In this document: positions 20,989-29,273 of the stretch, piece after piece
How the letters are laid out: each line of letters starts with the position of its first letter
Position numbering within the stretch: position 1 is the stretch's first letter
Position numbers and translations under genes: made by a program
The notes under the pieces: model-generated
Seen by the model: the letters and a program-made list of their open reading frames with translations, nothing else
What the model was told of the DNA's origin: nothing
Database searches by the model: none
NCBI GenBank assembly: GCA_030425705.1
Contig: JAUHZU010000001.1
Span: 186,001-250,000 of the forward strand
Length of the DNA stretch: 64,000 nucleotides
From: Phycisphaerae bacterium
Lineage (GTDB): Bacteria > Planctomycetota > Phycisphaerae > Phycisphaerales > Phycisphaeraceae
Direction: 5' to 3'

Positions 20989-21111
20989 ATGGCAATGCCA
21001 CCCCGACAACCGATCGTAGAGGCCTGCCACATCGATCCCTCCGTCGCAATCGAGGACTACCGCAACGGCGGCATCTTCCACACGGTCCTCCGTAGTATGG
21101 CGAAAAACTAG
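20989..21111 (+). pseudogene. Stray copy of the aconitase C-terminal tail (40-codon ORF)
   Basis: A 40-codon open frame, preceded by GGAG about 9 bases upstream, ends with a peptide that aligns to the last 28 residues of the AcnA encoded 1.5 kb upstream (CRID...[17 protein letters not shown] there, CHID...YRNGGIFHTVLRSMAKN here; 18 of 28 identical by eye). The DNA shares an 18-base exact run over TACCGCAACGGCGGCATC. The first dozen residues are unrelated to aconitase. It is either the decayed end of another acnA or a 3'-end copy carried by an inserted element. It lies 17 bases before the AT-richer DUF262 gene on the same strand. Confidence 0.6.
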
Positions 21112-21128
21112 TTTAGAGCGAGAGTGTT

Positions 21129-22877
21129 ATGCCTGGAATAGACTCAATTGATTTCAAAATGCCGGGCATCGGCGAGTTGTCTAAGCAGCAGTTACTGCGT
21201 GTACCGTCGTATCAGCGATCATATGCATGGACTAAATCTCATGTTAATGATCTGATGGATGATGTAGGGGGTGCCATTCAAGCAGGTAACTCAGATTATT
21301 TTCTTGGCACGGTAGTGCTCAAGCAGAATGACGACGGTACTTGTGATGTAGTGGATGGACAGCAGAGATTGGCAACGTTTCAACTGCTTGTGTCATCTGT
21401 TTGTGACTATCTGCGCCAAACTAATGAAGTGGAACGAGCTGATTTGATTGCAGCCGAGTACATCGCTACTACCGATGTGATGACATTGGAGAAGCAGGCG
21501 CGCTTGACATTGAACGATATCGATAACCCGATCTTCGATCAGATTGCAGTTCAGTCGGTGCCCCTAAGTCAGATCGCCACAGGTAGAACATCTCACACAT
21601 TGTTGCACGAAGCAAAATCTACCTTGAATGAGCGTGTGCGGAGCATTGCAGTCTCTTCAGGATCAAGAGCAACCGATGAACTCTTGGCTTGGATCAAGTA
21701 TTTTAAGCAATCTGTTAAGGTAATATCTGTCACTGTAGCAAGTCACTCCAACGCTTTTGTTATCTTTGAAACCCTGAATGATCGTGGGTTGGATCTTGCG
21801 ATCTCTGACTTGCTGAAAAACTACTTGTTTTCCAAGTCTGGTCGACGTATTGATGAGGTTCAAGCCAGATGGCTTGGTATGTTGGCGATTATCGAATCTT
21901 TGCCGGATGATTTGACAGTGACATTCATTCGGCACTATTGGTCGTCTATCCAAGGCCTGACTCGAGAAAAGGAACTATATGAGGAGATTCGTTCATCTGT
22001 CGGGAATCCTGCACAAGTCATGGATTTCATGGGAGACATAGAGAGGGCTGCAAAGTTTTATGTTGGGTTGATGAACCCGAGTTCTGCTGTCTGGAGAGGC
22101 TACCCACCATCTGTCCGAAGGTTGTTGTCAATTTTTGTAACGCTTCGTGTAGAGCAAGTGAGACCACTCTTGCTTGCAATTGCGTTGCATTTCAATCCAG
22201 AGAACACTGCAAAAGCGTTTCGGTTTGTTTTGTCTTGCGTCGTCAGGGTCATTGTCGTCGGTGTACGCGGCGGCACCTATGAAAAACTGTACTCACGCAT
22301 TGCGGCAAAAATTTCTAAGGGCGAGATCACGGGCTCTACCGATCTCTCTGTTGCAATGAAAGAGGAAGTGCCTAGTGATTCGGCGTTTGAATCGTCTTTC
22401 GCTTCGATGTCGGTAAGCAAGGCTTATCTAGCCCGGTACTATCTCGGAAGTATAGAGGAGCACATTAACACTAGTAATCGCGAGTGGGTACTCAGTGGCG
22501 ACGAATCGCATGTTGATCTTGAGCATGTCTTGCCCCAGACGCTTATGGATGGTTGGGGTGTCTTTGATCGTGATGAACAGCGAGGTTACCGTCATAGATT
22601 AGGAAATCAAACTCTAGTCGATGCAACGGACAACTCTGTTATGGGGTCCGAAGAATATGATGTTAAGCGGCCTATTCTAGCGGAGTCTTCTTTGGAGATC
22701 ACAAAATACTTGGCTCAGTCCAGTGAATGGGATCAGAATGCGATTAACTTACACCAAGCATGGTTGGCTACACATGCGAAGCAAGTGTGGCCGCTTTCGA
22801 CCAGTCCGCCTAGACGGAGTAAGAAAAAAGCTGCTAAGAAAAAAACAAAGAAGCGCCAGGTGAAAAAAAAGACATGA
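21129..22877 (+). CDS. DUF262/DUF1524 (GmrSD-like) protein, putative defence nuclease
   Basis: A 582-residue protein. The N-terminal DUF262 domain has PSYQRSYAWT (about 26-35), DGQQRL (76-81), the nucleotide-handling signature of the family, and FETLNDRGLDL near 210. The C-terminal DUF1524 HNH-type nuclease contains LEHVLPQ (near 464-470) and HRLGNQTLV. Relatives (GmrSD type IV restriction, SspE, BrxU) use NTP-dependent cleavage of modified or phage DNA; this one stands alone with no modification or Pgl/Dnd partners in the window. The C-terminus is lysine-rich (KKKAAKKKTKKRQVKKK). Base composition and codon choice are clearly AT-richer than all neighbours, indicating horizontal transfer. Confidence 0.85.
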   Translation: MPGIDSIDFKMPGIGELSKQQLLRVPSYQRSYAWTKSHVNDLMDDVGGAIQAGNSDYFLGTVVLKQNDDGTCDVVDGQQRLATFQLLVSSVCDYLRQTNEVERADLIAAEYIATTDVMTLEKQARLTLNDIDNPIFDQIAVQSVPLSQIATGRTSHTLLHEAKSTLNERVRSIAVSSGSRATDELLAWIKYFKQSVKVISVTVASHSNAFVIFETLNDRGLDLAISDLLKNYLFSKSGRRIDEVQARWLGMLAIIESLPDDLTVTFIRHYWSSIQGLTREKELYEEIRSSVGNPAQVMDFMGDIERAAKFYVGLMNPSSAVWRGYPPSVRRLLSIFVTLRVEQVRPLLLAIALHFNPENTAKAFRFVLSCVVRVIVVGVRGGTYEKLYSRIAAKISKGEITGSTDLSVAMKEEVPSDSAFESSFASMSVSKAYLARYYLGSIEEHINTSNREWVLSGDESHVDLEHVLPQTLMDGWGVFDRDEQRGYRHRLGNQTLVDATDNSVMGSEEYDVKRPILAESSLEITKYLAQSSEWDQNAINLHQAWLATHAKQVWPLSTSPPRRSKKKAAKKKTKKRQVKKKT

Positions 22878-23018
22878 GCATGTGCTCAACGTGAGTTTTC
22901 AACTTTACCTGGGTAGCGAACAGGGACGGACCCCGTTACTGTCTCGCGGGAACAGAGATGTCCGATGCCGTTTTCTCGCGGATGCAACACATCGCACGTT
23001 TATACTCCTGTCAGAGCG

Positions 23019-23261
23019 ATGAAGAAGCACAAGATTCACAAGGCGAGGATGCTTAATTTTCTTAGCCTTGGCTGTGTCGGTCTTGGTGCGTTGTTCTATC
23101 AGGCATCTGCTGTCATGGCGTGGGTCTGTTTCATTGCCGCGCTGTTCTTCATGTTCGCTTCGAGTTGGGCGAGCCATTGCCCGCACTGCGGTGAGTACCT
23201 GACGTTCAAGCGGAACTGGATCGGCAAGTTCTGTAAGCACTGTGGTGAGAAGATCGAGTAA
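23019..23261 (+). CDS. Small membrane protein with C-terminal zinc ribbon
   Basis: An 80-residue protein: a basic N-terminus (MKKHKIHKARM), two hydrophobic segments (about 12-26 and 31-48) and a C-terminal CPHCG...CKHCG four-cysteine ribbon. The ATG at 23019 is chosen because earlier codons add an unrelated leader. Its base composition is intermediate between the AT-richer DUF262 gene and the surrounding genome, so it may belong to the same acquired patch. Function unknown. Confidence 0.65.
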   Translation: MKKHKIHKARMLNFLSLGCVGLGALFYQASAVMAWVCFIAALFFMFASSWASHCPHCGEYLTFKRNWIGKFCKHCGEKIE

Positions 23262-23339
23262 CGCATCCGCGACCTCTGCCGAGGTGTTGCTTATCCCCGG
23301 GCAATGGGTCTGGTTTGTTTTGCCTTGATTCCCCCACGA

Positions 23340-23549
23340 GGACCCGGGGACGGGGGTTTTGTGTCGGGGGACGCGCCGATGGCATCCGGGGACGGGACTT
23401 CCGTTCCCGGGAACAGAAGGTTGGGACCCGGGGACGGGCGCTCGGGATCGGGGGACGCGGGGCGGGTGCCCGGGGGCGGGGGGTTGGGGCCGGGGGACGG
23501 CTTATCCGGTCCCGGGGGCGGGGGTATCGGACCGGGAGACGGGCAGTGG
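23340..23549. repeat. 21-bp minisatellite, about ten imperfect units
   Basis: Ten consecutive 21-base units built around CCCGGGGACGGG occupy this 396-base interval between genes. Translated in the + frame they read as 7-residue units such as GPGDGGF, GPGDGRS, VPGGGGL, GPGDGLS and GPGGGGI without stop codons, in the frame of the S41-like gene downstream. The downstream gene has a better start at 23658, so this tract is treated as a non-coding or leader repeat. The rest of the interval (23262-23339 and 23550-23657) shows nothing recognisable beyond the ribosome-binding site at 23645. Confidence 0.75.
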
Positions 23550-23657
23550 CATCAGGCGCGTGGGGTGGCCGATAGGGCGGTTAGACGGCGGTACATGCCC
23601 CTGGGGCTCAGCAACTCTGTCTATGTTTGTTCTTCGCCTTTTCTGGGAGCTTCCACG

Positions 23658-24734
23658 ATGTCAGGCAGATTGCCCAGGCGGGATATGGCGCGGGTGCGTC
23701 CGGGGCGTCCGGGGCGTCCGGGGCGGGCGGTGTTCTGGGCGGTGCTGCTGGGTGCGTGGGGGGTGAGCCAGGCGGGGTGCGCGGGGCGGTCGGCGGGGGT
23801 TATGGACCCGGTGGTGAGGCGGGCGATGGAGACGTCGCTGTATGCCGACCGGGTGGACTGGCCGGCGGTGGACGCGGAATACAAACGATTGGTCGCGGAC
23901 GGCGGCTCGGCCGAGGCGTTGCGGCCGGGGCTGGCGTACCTGATTAGTGCGATGGGGGACGAGCACGGGGCGGTGCGTTCGGCGGCGGACGGGCTGCCGA
24001 TCGCGTGGTACACGGGGGAGCGCGGGGCGGACGCGTTGCCCTGGGACGACGGGTTTGTGCGCGCCGTGTTGCACGATACGAGCGCGGAGTTTTCGTATGC
24101 GCTGCTTGCCGGCGGCGTGGGGTACCTGCGGGTGGTGGGGATCGGGCCGGGGGATGTCGACGCGCAGGCGGCGCAGATCCGGGAGGGGTTGTTGGCGCTC
24201 AAGGCCGAGGGGGTGGAGCGGTGGGTGGTGGACCTGCGGTTTAATGGGGGCGGGAACATGAACCCGATGCTGGCGGGGCTTGGGCCGCTGGTGGGCGAGG
24301 GGTTTGTCGGCGGCGCGGTGGATGCGGAGGGCGAATGGGTCCGGCGGTACGCGGTGGTGGGCGGGGTGTTTTTTGATAGCGGGCGTCGGGTGAGCGAGCT
24401 GGAGCCGGGGCCGGCGATCGGGGCGGGCGAGAAAGTGGCGGTGCTGCTGAGCCGGTACACGATGAGCTCGGGGGAGCTGGTGGCGATCGCGTTCAAGGGC
24501 CGGGCCGGGACGCGGTTCTTCGGCGAGAGGAGCGCGGGCTACACGACCGGGACGGGGTACGAGGACATCGGCCACGGGCTGGTGATGACGATCTCCGAGT
24601 CGGTGATGGCCGACCGCGACGGCAACACATACCCGCATGGATTGAGCGTGGATGTCGAATCGACGTTTCGGCCAGAGCGCGGCGGCGGGCAGGATGCGCA
24701 GCTCAACGCGGCGCTTGAGTGGTTTGCCGATTGA
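23658..24734 (+). CDS. S41-family peptidase-like exported protein (probable lipoprotein)
   Basis: A 358-residue protein. GGGAG lies 8 bases before the ATG at 23658, deciding the start. The N-terminus is arginine-rich (RPGRPGRPGR) followed by a hydrophobic segment and SQAGC, an imperfect lipobox. The peptidase part has VVDLRFNGGGNM and YTMSSGELVAIAFKG, with the catalytic serine in SSGE, then GERSAGYTTG. The lysine typical of C-terminal processing proteases in the latter motif is absent, so it fits the S41B/tricorn-like group. Substrate unknown. Confidence 0.7.
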   Translation: MSGRLPRRDMARVRPGRPGRPGRAVFWAVLLGAWGVSQAGCAGRSAGVMDPVVRRAMETSLYADRVDWPAVDAEYKRLVADGGSAEALRPGLAYLISAMGDEHGAVRSAADGLPIAWYTGERGADALPWDDGFVRAVLHDTSAEFSYALLAGGVGYLRVVGIGPGDVDAQAAQIREGLLALKAEGVERWVVDLRFNGGGNMNPMLAGLGPLVGEGFVGGAVDAEGEWVRRYAVVGGVFFDSGRRVSELEPGPAIGAGEKVAVLLSRYTMSSGELVAIAFKGRAGTRFFGERSAGYTTGTGYEDIGHGLVMTISESVMADRDGNTYPHGLSVDVESTFRPERGGGQDAQLNAALEWFAD

Positions 24735-24802
24735 CGGCGGGCAGAGGCGTGCGGCCTTGGGCAGGCATTGGATACTTGTTTCTTCTTATGGGAGCGATAG
24801 CG

Positions 24803-25498
24803 ATGGCAGACTTTATCCCCCGGCGTGATGTGGACGTGGTGCAGTTCACGCAGAATTTCGCGAGGCAGATCCAGGCCGACCCGTCGCGTTTCGCGCTCTC
24901 GGCCGAGCAGGCGGCGGCGTATACCGCCGACCAGGAGGCGTTTGCCGCGGCGTACAAGGCGGCGGTCAACCCCGGCACGCGCGGGCTGGCGACGGTGCTG
25001 GCGAAGGACACGGCGCGCAAGGCGGTGGTGCAACAGACGCGGGAGCTGGCGCGGTTCATCCGGGTGCAGCCGGGCGTGACATCGATGATGCGGTTTGACC
25101 TGGGGCTGCTGGGCGCGGGGGGCGAGGCGGCGGGGGCCGGGGGTGAGGGGGAGTCGGTGTATAAGGCCCGTGGGCCTCGGCTGAAGGTGTCGGCCCCGGG
25201 GCGGCGGGTGAAGGTGTCGGTGCGTCGCACGGATGGCGGGCGCCGGCGGCCGGCGGACGCGGTGGGCGCGGCGGTGTACTGGTTTATCGGGGAGCAGACG
25301 CCCGCGGAGCTGGGGCGTTGGCACTGGGCGGGGAACACGACGCGGCCGGAGATGTCGTTTGTGCTGCCGGGCGATGCGTGCGTGCCGGGCGCGAAGCTGT
25401 GGGTGATGGGGGTGTGGTTGGACCGCAGGTTGCAGCCCGGCCAGCCGGGCACGGCGGAGTACACCGCGGTGGGCTACGGCCTGGCGTTGGCGGCGTGA
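24803..25498 (+). CDS. Unknown-family protein (MADFIPRRD type), intact copy
   Basis: A 231-residue protein starting MADFIPRRDVDVVQF, preceded by GGGAG 9 bases upstream. The first 110 residues are helical with a FTQNFARQIQADP start; a Gly-rich linker (GAGGEAAGAGGEGES) leads to a beta-rich C-terminal domain ending VWLDRRLQPGQ...YTAVGYGLALAA. No signal peptide or TM segment. I do not recognise a named family. Two C-terminal fragments of paralogues lie at 27151-27201 and 27218-27388, so the gene belonged to a tandem array. The last 50 bases are strongly similar to the first fragment. Confidence 0.6.
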   Translation: MADFIPRRDVDVVQFTQNFARQIQADPSRFALSAEQAAAYTADQEAFAAAYKAAVNPGTRGLATVLAKDTARKAVVQQTRELARFIRVQPGVTSMMRFDLGLLGAGGEAAGAGGEGESVYKARGPRLKVSAPGRRVKVSVRRTDGGRRRPADAVGAAVYWFIGEQTPAELGRWHWAGNTTRPEMSFVLPGDACVPGAKLWVMGVWLDRRLQPGQPGTAEYTAVGYGLALAA

Positions 25499-25595
25499 GG
25501 GCGGCGGCTCTGTTCAAGCAGAACATGCGGGGTTGTGGCGGGGGGGGGGTGTGATTGACGGGCTGTCGGCGCGGGGTGTTTTCGTTTTTTGTACG

Positions 25596-26363
25596 ATGCG
25601 GCCATACTGGGTGCAGGGCTTTCCCGTCTGCAGGGGTGGGAGCGAATGGGTGGTTCATTTTGGCGGGCGGTTGGAGATCGGCCTTCGGGGTGCTTTGCAT
25701 GTGCGGGTGGAGCGGCTGACCGCGCGTGCCGACGCGTGCCGGCTGGTGTATGTGAGTGATCTGCATCTGCGGCGTGGGCGGTCGGTGCTGCTTTCGCGTC
25801 GGGTGGTGGAGGCGGTGGGGGGGTGTGGTGCCCGGGCGGTGCTATTGGGCGGCGATCTGGTGGATGGGGCTTCGGAGTTGGGGGCGCTGAGCGCGTTGGT
25901 GAGCGAGCTGGGCGCGGTCGGGCCGGTGCTGGCGGTGGGGGGCAACCACGACAGGCGGGTGGGGTTGGATCGTGTGCGGGCGGCGGTGGAGGACGGGGGC
26001 GGCGTGTGGATTCAGGATACGACCTACCGACTATCGCACGGGTCTCGGTTGGTTTCGATCGCGGGGCCGGGTGCGGCGGTGCCGGGCGGCGGTGATGTGC
26101 GAGTGTTGTGCGCGCACCACCCGCGGGTGTGGCATTGGGCGCGTCGGGCGGGTTACGACCTGGTGCTGGCTGGGCATCTCCATGGCTGCCAGGTGGTGGC
26201 GTTTGCGTATCGCGGCCGGCTGTTCCCGGGGGGCATTTTGTATTCGAATTGTTGTGAGAGCCGCCAGGTCGGCTGCAGCCGGCTTGTGGTCAGCCGGGGG
26301 GTGAGCGATTTGGTCCCGATCCGTTGGTGTTGTCCGCGAGAGGTGGTCGTGTGTGATGTCTGA
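25596..26363 (+). CDS. Calcineurin-like metallophosphoesterase
   Basis: A 255-residue protein with all five metal-binding blocks of the family: SDLHLR, GGDLVDG, GGNHD, AHHPR and GHLHGCQ. The final block carries an added C, as in membrane-associated YkuE/LpxH-like phosphoesterases, but no TM segment is evident. The ATG at 25596 is one of several possible starts (GTG at 25551 is another); the N-terminal 45 residues are not conserved. It overlaps the next gene by 8 bases, so the two form a translationally coupled pair. Substrate unknown; lipid or nucleotide phosphoesters are possible. Confidence 0.82.
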   Translation: MRPYWVQGFPVCRGGSEWVVHFGGRLEIGLRGALHVRVERLTARADACRLVYVSDLHLRRGRSVLLSRRVVEAVGGCGARAVLLGGDLVDGASELGALSALVSELGAVGPVLAVGGNHDRRVGLDRVRAAVEDGGGVWIQDTTYRLSHGSRLVSIAGPGAAVPGGGDVRVLCAHHPRVWHWARRAGYDLVLAGHLHGCQVVAFAYRGRLFPGGILYSNCCESRQVGCSRLVVSRGVSDLVPIRWCCPREVVVCDV

Positions 26364-27150
26364 CGATGTTGCGGCTCGGGGGGAGGCGCATGGTGGCCGG
26401 TTGCGGGCGGTTGCGGCTTCGTTGGTAAGCGTGCTGCGCGGGTCGTTGTTGTTGGTGTCGTCTCGGCCGGGCACGCCGCTGCGTGTGCTGTGCGTGGTGG
26501 CGTTCGACACGCTGTATGCGTTACGGTCGCGTCGTCGGTTGCCGATGCATCGGCTACGGGCGGTCGCGGGGCTACTTGATCTGGGGGCGTGTGTGAACAG
26601 GTTTTTTGATGGCAAGGGGTTCAGCCGTGGGGAGTATCGCGCGACGCGCGAGCTGGCGCGGCAGGCGGGTGCGGACGGCCTGGTGGAGGCGTACCTGCGG
26701 AGGCTGCGTCGGGTAGAAGGGGGCCGGCCGGTGCCGGGGGGCGGGCGGCTGTGTTATGAGCAGACGCGGGCGTATCGCGAGGCGGTGGTGCGTTTGTCGC
26801 TTGAATGTATCACCGCATTGGTGTTCGACGCCGAGAGCATGGAAATGGGTGCGGGGGTGTTCGGCGGCGATGATGACTTTGAGGTCCTATTCCGCATCGT
26901 GATGCTGTGCCAGCTCGCGGATGATGTGCTTGACCGGCGGGCGGATGCGCGGTCGGGGCTGCCGAGCTTGATGACCGCGACGGCTTCGGTCTCGGAGGCG
27001 CATGCGTTGAACGGCCGTGCCCTGGCGTCGTACCGGGATGTCGGGGGGTTGTCGCCGTCGCGGTCGGCCTTCCCGTTTCGGGTAGCGTTGTTCGTGGTCT
27101 GGGCCTGTACCCGGGTGGTGCTCGGCGTGTCGCGTCGGTGGTCGGGTTGA
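26356..27150 (+). CDS. All-helical protein resembling class I terpenoid/prenyl synthases (tentative)
   Basis: A 264-residue protein that starts inside the end of the metallophosphoesterase gene (GTG at 26353 or ATG at 26356). It appears all alpha-helical. CQLADDVLDRRADARSGLPS near residues 188-207 resembles the second aspartate-rich region (Q-x-x-DD-x-x-D) of prenyltransferases and squalene/phytoene synthases. The first Asp-rich motif is not clear (VFDAESMEMG, near 160, is the best candidate). Coupling to a phosphoesterase would fit isoprenoid-diphosphate chemistry, but this is inference and the assignment is weak. Confidence 0.45.
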   Translation: MSDDVAARGEAHGGRLRAVAASLVSVLRGSLLLVSSRPGTPLRVLCVVAFDTLYALRSRRRLPMHRLRAVAGLLDLGACVNRFFDGKGFSRGEYRATRELARQAGADGLVEAYLRRLRRVEGGRPVPGGGRLCYEQTRAYREAVVRLSLECITALVFDAESMEMGAGVFGGDDDFEVLFRIVMLCQLADDVLDRRADARSGLPSLMTATASVSEAHALNGRALASYRDVGGLSPSRSAFPFRVALFVVWACTRVVLGVSRRWSG

Positions 27151-27201
27151 GGCGCGGCGGTGTACACGGCGGTGGGCTACGGCATCGCGCTGGCGGCGTG
27201 A
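27151..27201 (+). pseudogene. C-terminal remnant of a MADFIPRRD-family paralogue (1)
   Basis: This stretch encodes GAAVYTAVGYGIALAA and a stop, matching the last 16 residues of the intact gene at 24803-25498 (GTAEYTAVGYGLALAA) with strong DNA identity including the bases after the stop. It begins immediately after the stop codon of the terpenoid-synthase-like gene and has no start of its own. Confidence 0.7.
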
Positions 27202-27217
27202 GGGGTAGACGCCTGCC

Positions 27218-27388
27218 GGGAACCCGACGAAGCCGGCGATGTCATTTGGGTTGTCGTCGGCTGTCGCGCCGCCGGGGACGCAGGTGTGGGTGACGGCGTG
27301 CTGGCTGGATGCGCGTTTGCAGCCGGGCCCGGCCGAGCATGCGGTCCCCGTGCGGGTGGGTTACCTGCCGCTGATGCGCGCGGCGTGA
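27218..27388 (+). pseudogene. C-terminal remnant of a MADFIPRRD-family paralogue (2)
   Basis: Fifty-six codons and a stop read NPTKPAMSFGLS...PPGTQVWVTACWLDARLQPG, aligning to the last 55 residues of the intact gene (NTTRPEMSFVLP...PGAKLWVMGVWLDRRLQPG) and ending RVGYLPLMRAA versus AVGYGLALAA. There is no matching N-terminal two thirds, so it is a truncated paralogue. Confidence 0.7.
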
Positions 27389-27409
27389 GGGGTTTGGGCC
27401 GTCGCTGGC

Positions 27410-28339
27410 TCAGCGTCGTCGGCGGAGCAGGGGGAACGCGGCGAGGGCGAGGAGGGCGAGGGAGGAGGGCTCGGGGACGCCGTTGACGAAGCCCTCGCTG
27501 AACTCGAGCTGGTAGTAGCTGGCGAGGTCGAAGGTGTCGGCGCCCATCATCTGGTCGAAGGTGGCCTGGTCGAAGGTGAAGACGGGGTCGGTGCTGGCGG
27601 TGGCGCTGCCGGTGTATTCGCCGGCGTTGATGACGTCGGTGATGCCGATGTTGATCGAGGCGCGTTTGTAGAAGTAGTTGGGGTCGTCGGTGCTGAGGGT
27701 GATCGTGGCGCTGGACACGACGGGGTCGGGCATGGCGATGCCGCTGCTGCTGGCGATGAGCTGTGCGATGTGCGGGTTGCCGATGCCGACGACGCCGAAG
27801 GTGGCGGTGGCGGAGGCGGAGACGGGTTGGCTGGCGGAGGCGGTGGCTTCGAGGTTGAAGTACGCGATGACGGGGATGTCGCCGTTGTAGCCGGCGGGGT
27901 TGGCGGCGGTGGCGACGGGGTTGACGGCGAAGATGATCTCGCCGCGAGCGGCGAGGACGTAGTTGGGCAGGGCGTTGCCGTCGGGTGATTCCGGGATGTA
28001 GGTGACGGTGAACTCGCCCTGCACGGTGGCGAGAGCGGGCGAGACGAATTCGCCGTTGGTGCCGACGATGCCGCCGTTGATGTTGACCGAGGCGGTGAGC
28101 TGTGCAACGAGTTCGCCCAGGTCGTCCTGGGCGTTGATGAAGCCCGAGCCGTCAAAGGCGTTGCCCGAGGCGACGACGTCTTCGCTGATCGGGTCGACGA
28201 TGTTCGCGCCGAATCGCGTTGCCTGCAGGTCGACCGAGCCGGTGGTCGGCTCGGCGGCGGCGGGCAGGGCGGCGCAGAGCGCGGCCAGCGTGACGGCGGG
28301 TGCGGACAGGCGCGGACGGCGGATGTGTGGTGTGTGCAT
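27410..28339 (-). CDS. PEP-CTERM exported protein
   Basis: A 309-residue exported protein. GGGGAG lies just before the ATG at 28339 (MHTPHIRRPRL). The signal peptide has a hydrophobic core and LPAAAEP cleavage region. The body is a beta-rich, Ala/Thr/Ser-rich domain without recognised motifs. The C-terminus is GVPEPSSLALLALAAFPLLRRRR, a standard PEP-CTERM exosortase signal. It is divergent from the PEP-CTERM gene at 28642. Confidence 0.8.
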   Translation of the reverse strand: MHTPHIRRPRLSAPAVTLAALCAALPAAAEPTTGSVDLQATRFGANIVDPISEDVVASGNAFDGSGFINAQDDLGELVAQLTASVNINGGIVGTNGEFVSPALATVQGEFTVTYIPESPDGNALPNYVLAARGEIIFAVNPVATAANPAGYNGDIPVIAYFNLEATASASQPVSASATATFGVVGIGNPHIAQLIASSSGIAMPDPVVSSATITLSTDDPNYFYKRASINIGITDVINAGEYTGSATASTDPVFTFDQATFDQMMGADTFDLASYYQLEFSEGFVNGVPEPSSLALLALAAFPLLRRRR

Positions 28340-28641
28340 GGTTCTCCCCACATTGAGATGTTGGACCGGGGATATCGTAGCGGGAGGCGACGGATCGACC
28401 TAGGGCTTTTGGTGAAGCGGGCTTGGGAGCGGGCGTGTGGTGGCGGTGGTGTCTGTTCTGCCGTGTTGAGCTTGCCCTGTTTAGCAGGGCGGGTTGAAGC
28501 GGGGGTGCTGGGGCGGGTTTCCCGCGGGCGGACTCGCTGGGTGGGTCGGGGCAAGAAAGTGCTGGCCATCCGGGGCGGATCCGGTAGCATGGGGGTGGTT
28601 CATTTGGGGATCCTTTCACCGGCGAAGCAGAGAAGAGAACC
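28340..28641. other. Divergent intergenic region between two PEP-CTERM genes
   Basis: This roughly 300-base spacer must hold both promoters, but no convincing -35/-10 pair was found. A 6-bp hairpin (GCCCTG, loop TTTAG, CAGGGC) lies at 28474-28490. Nothing else is recognised. Confidence 0.4.
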
Positions 28642-29250
28642 ATGCGGAGCGAGAACACCCTGGGGTGTGTGTTGGCGTTGGTGTGCCCGGCGGCGGGGGC
28701 GTGGGCGGGTTCGACCAACTACAGCGACCTGGTGAGCTGGGAGGCGGCGGTGTCGGCCCCGGTGACGCTGGTCGATTTCGACGGCCTGACGAACGGCACA
28801 CTGGCGGGGGGCATGGACTTCGGCCCCGGCGCGGTGGTGCAGGACTACCAGGGGCTCGCGACCTCGCCGCGCGTGGACAACGACTCGCCCTACGGCGGGG
28901 GCTGGCTGACGAACCGGAACAACCCGGGCTTTGACGAGTTTGTGAACGGCTTCCGTATCGACTTCACCACGCCGGTCTACGCGGTGAGTCTGCTGGATAA
29001 TCCCAACGAGGCGAACCGGCTGCGGCTGTACGACGCGAACGACCAGCTCGTCGGGGAGATGAGCAACACGACGGGGCAGAACTTCCTGGGCATCGTGACG
29101 GACACGCCGGTGGCGTACATGACGGTGGTGAACCTGCCGCCGGAGGACGGCGCGTTCGCGATCGACGACCTGCGTTTCGCGGTGCCCGAGCCGGGGTCGC
29201 TGGCGCTGCTGGGCCTGGGCGGCTGGACGCTGCTGCGGCGACGGCGGTAG
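28642..29250 (+). CDS. PEP-CTERM exported protein
   Basis: A 202-residue exported protein with a short signal peptide (CVLALVCPAAGAWAG). The body begins with YSDLVSWEAAV and VDFDGLTNGTLAGGMDFGPG, resembling the jelly-roll VPxxxF-type choice-of-anchor domains, and includes RLRLYDANDQLVGE. The tail VPEPGSLALLGLGGWTLLRRRR is a canonical PEP-CTERM signal. GAAGAGAA provides a weak ribosome-binding site. Function unknown. Confidence 0.82.
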   Translation: MRSENTLGCVLALVCPAAGAWAGSTNYSDLVSWEAAVSAPVTLVDFDGLTNGTLAGGMDFGPGAVVQDYQGLATSPRVDNDSPYGGGWLTNRNNPGFDEFVNGFRIDFTTPVYAVSLLDNPNEANRLRLYDANDQLVGEMSNTTGQNFLGIVTDTPVAYMTVVNLPPEDGAFAIDDLRFAVPEPGSLALLGLGGWTLLRRRR

Positions 29251-29273
29251 CTCGGCCTTCGATCGATAGGCGA

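Noticed and set aside
23340-23549. CRISPR array
   Set aside because: Units are 21 bases, contiguous, imperfect and without unique spacers; a minisatellite fits better, and no cas genes are present.
23304-23657. N-terminal extension of the S41-like protein through the GPGDG repeats
   Set aside because: A Shine-Dalgarno and export signal at 23658 give a better start; the extension would place the signal segment inside the protein.
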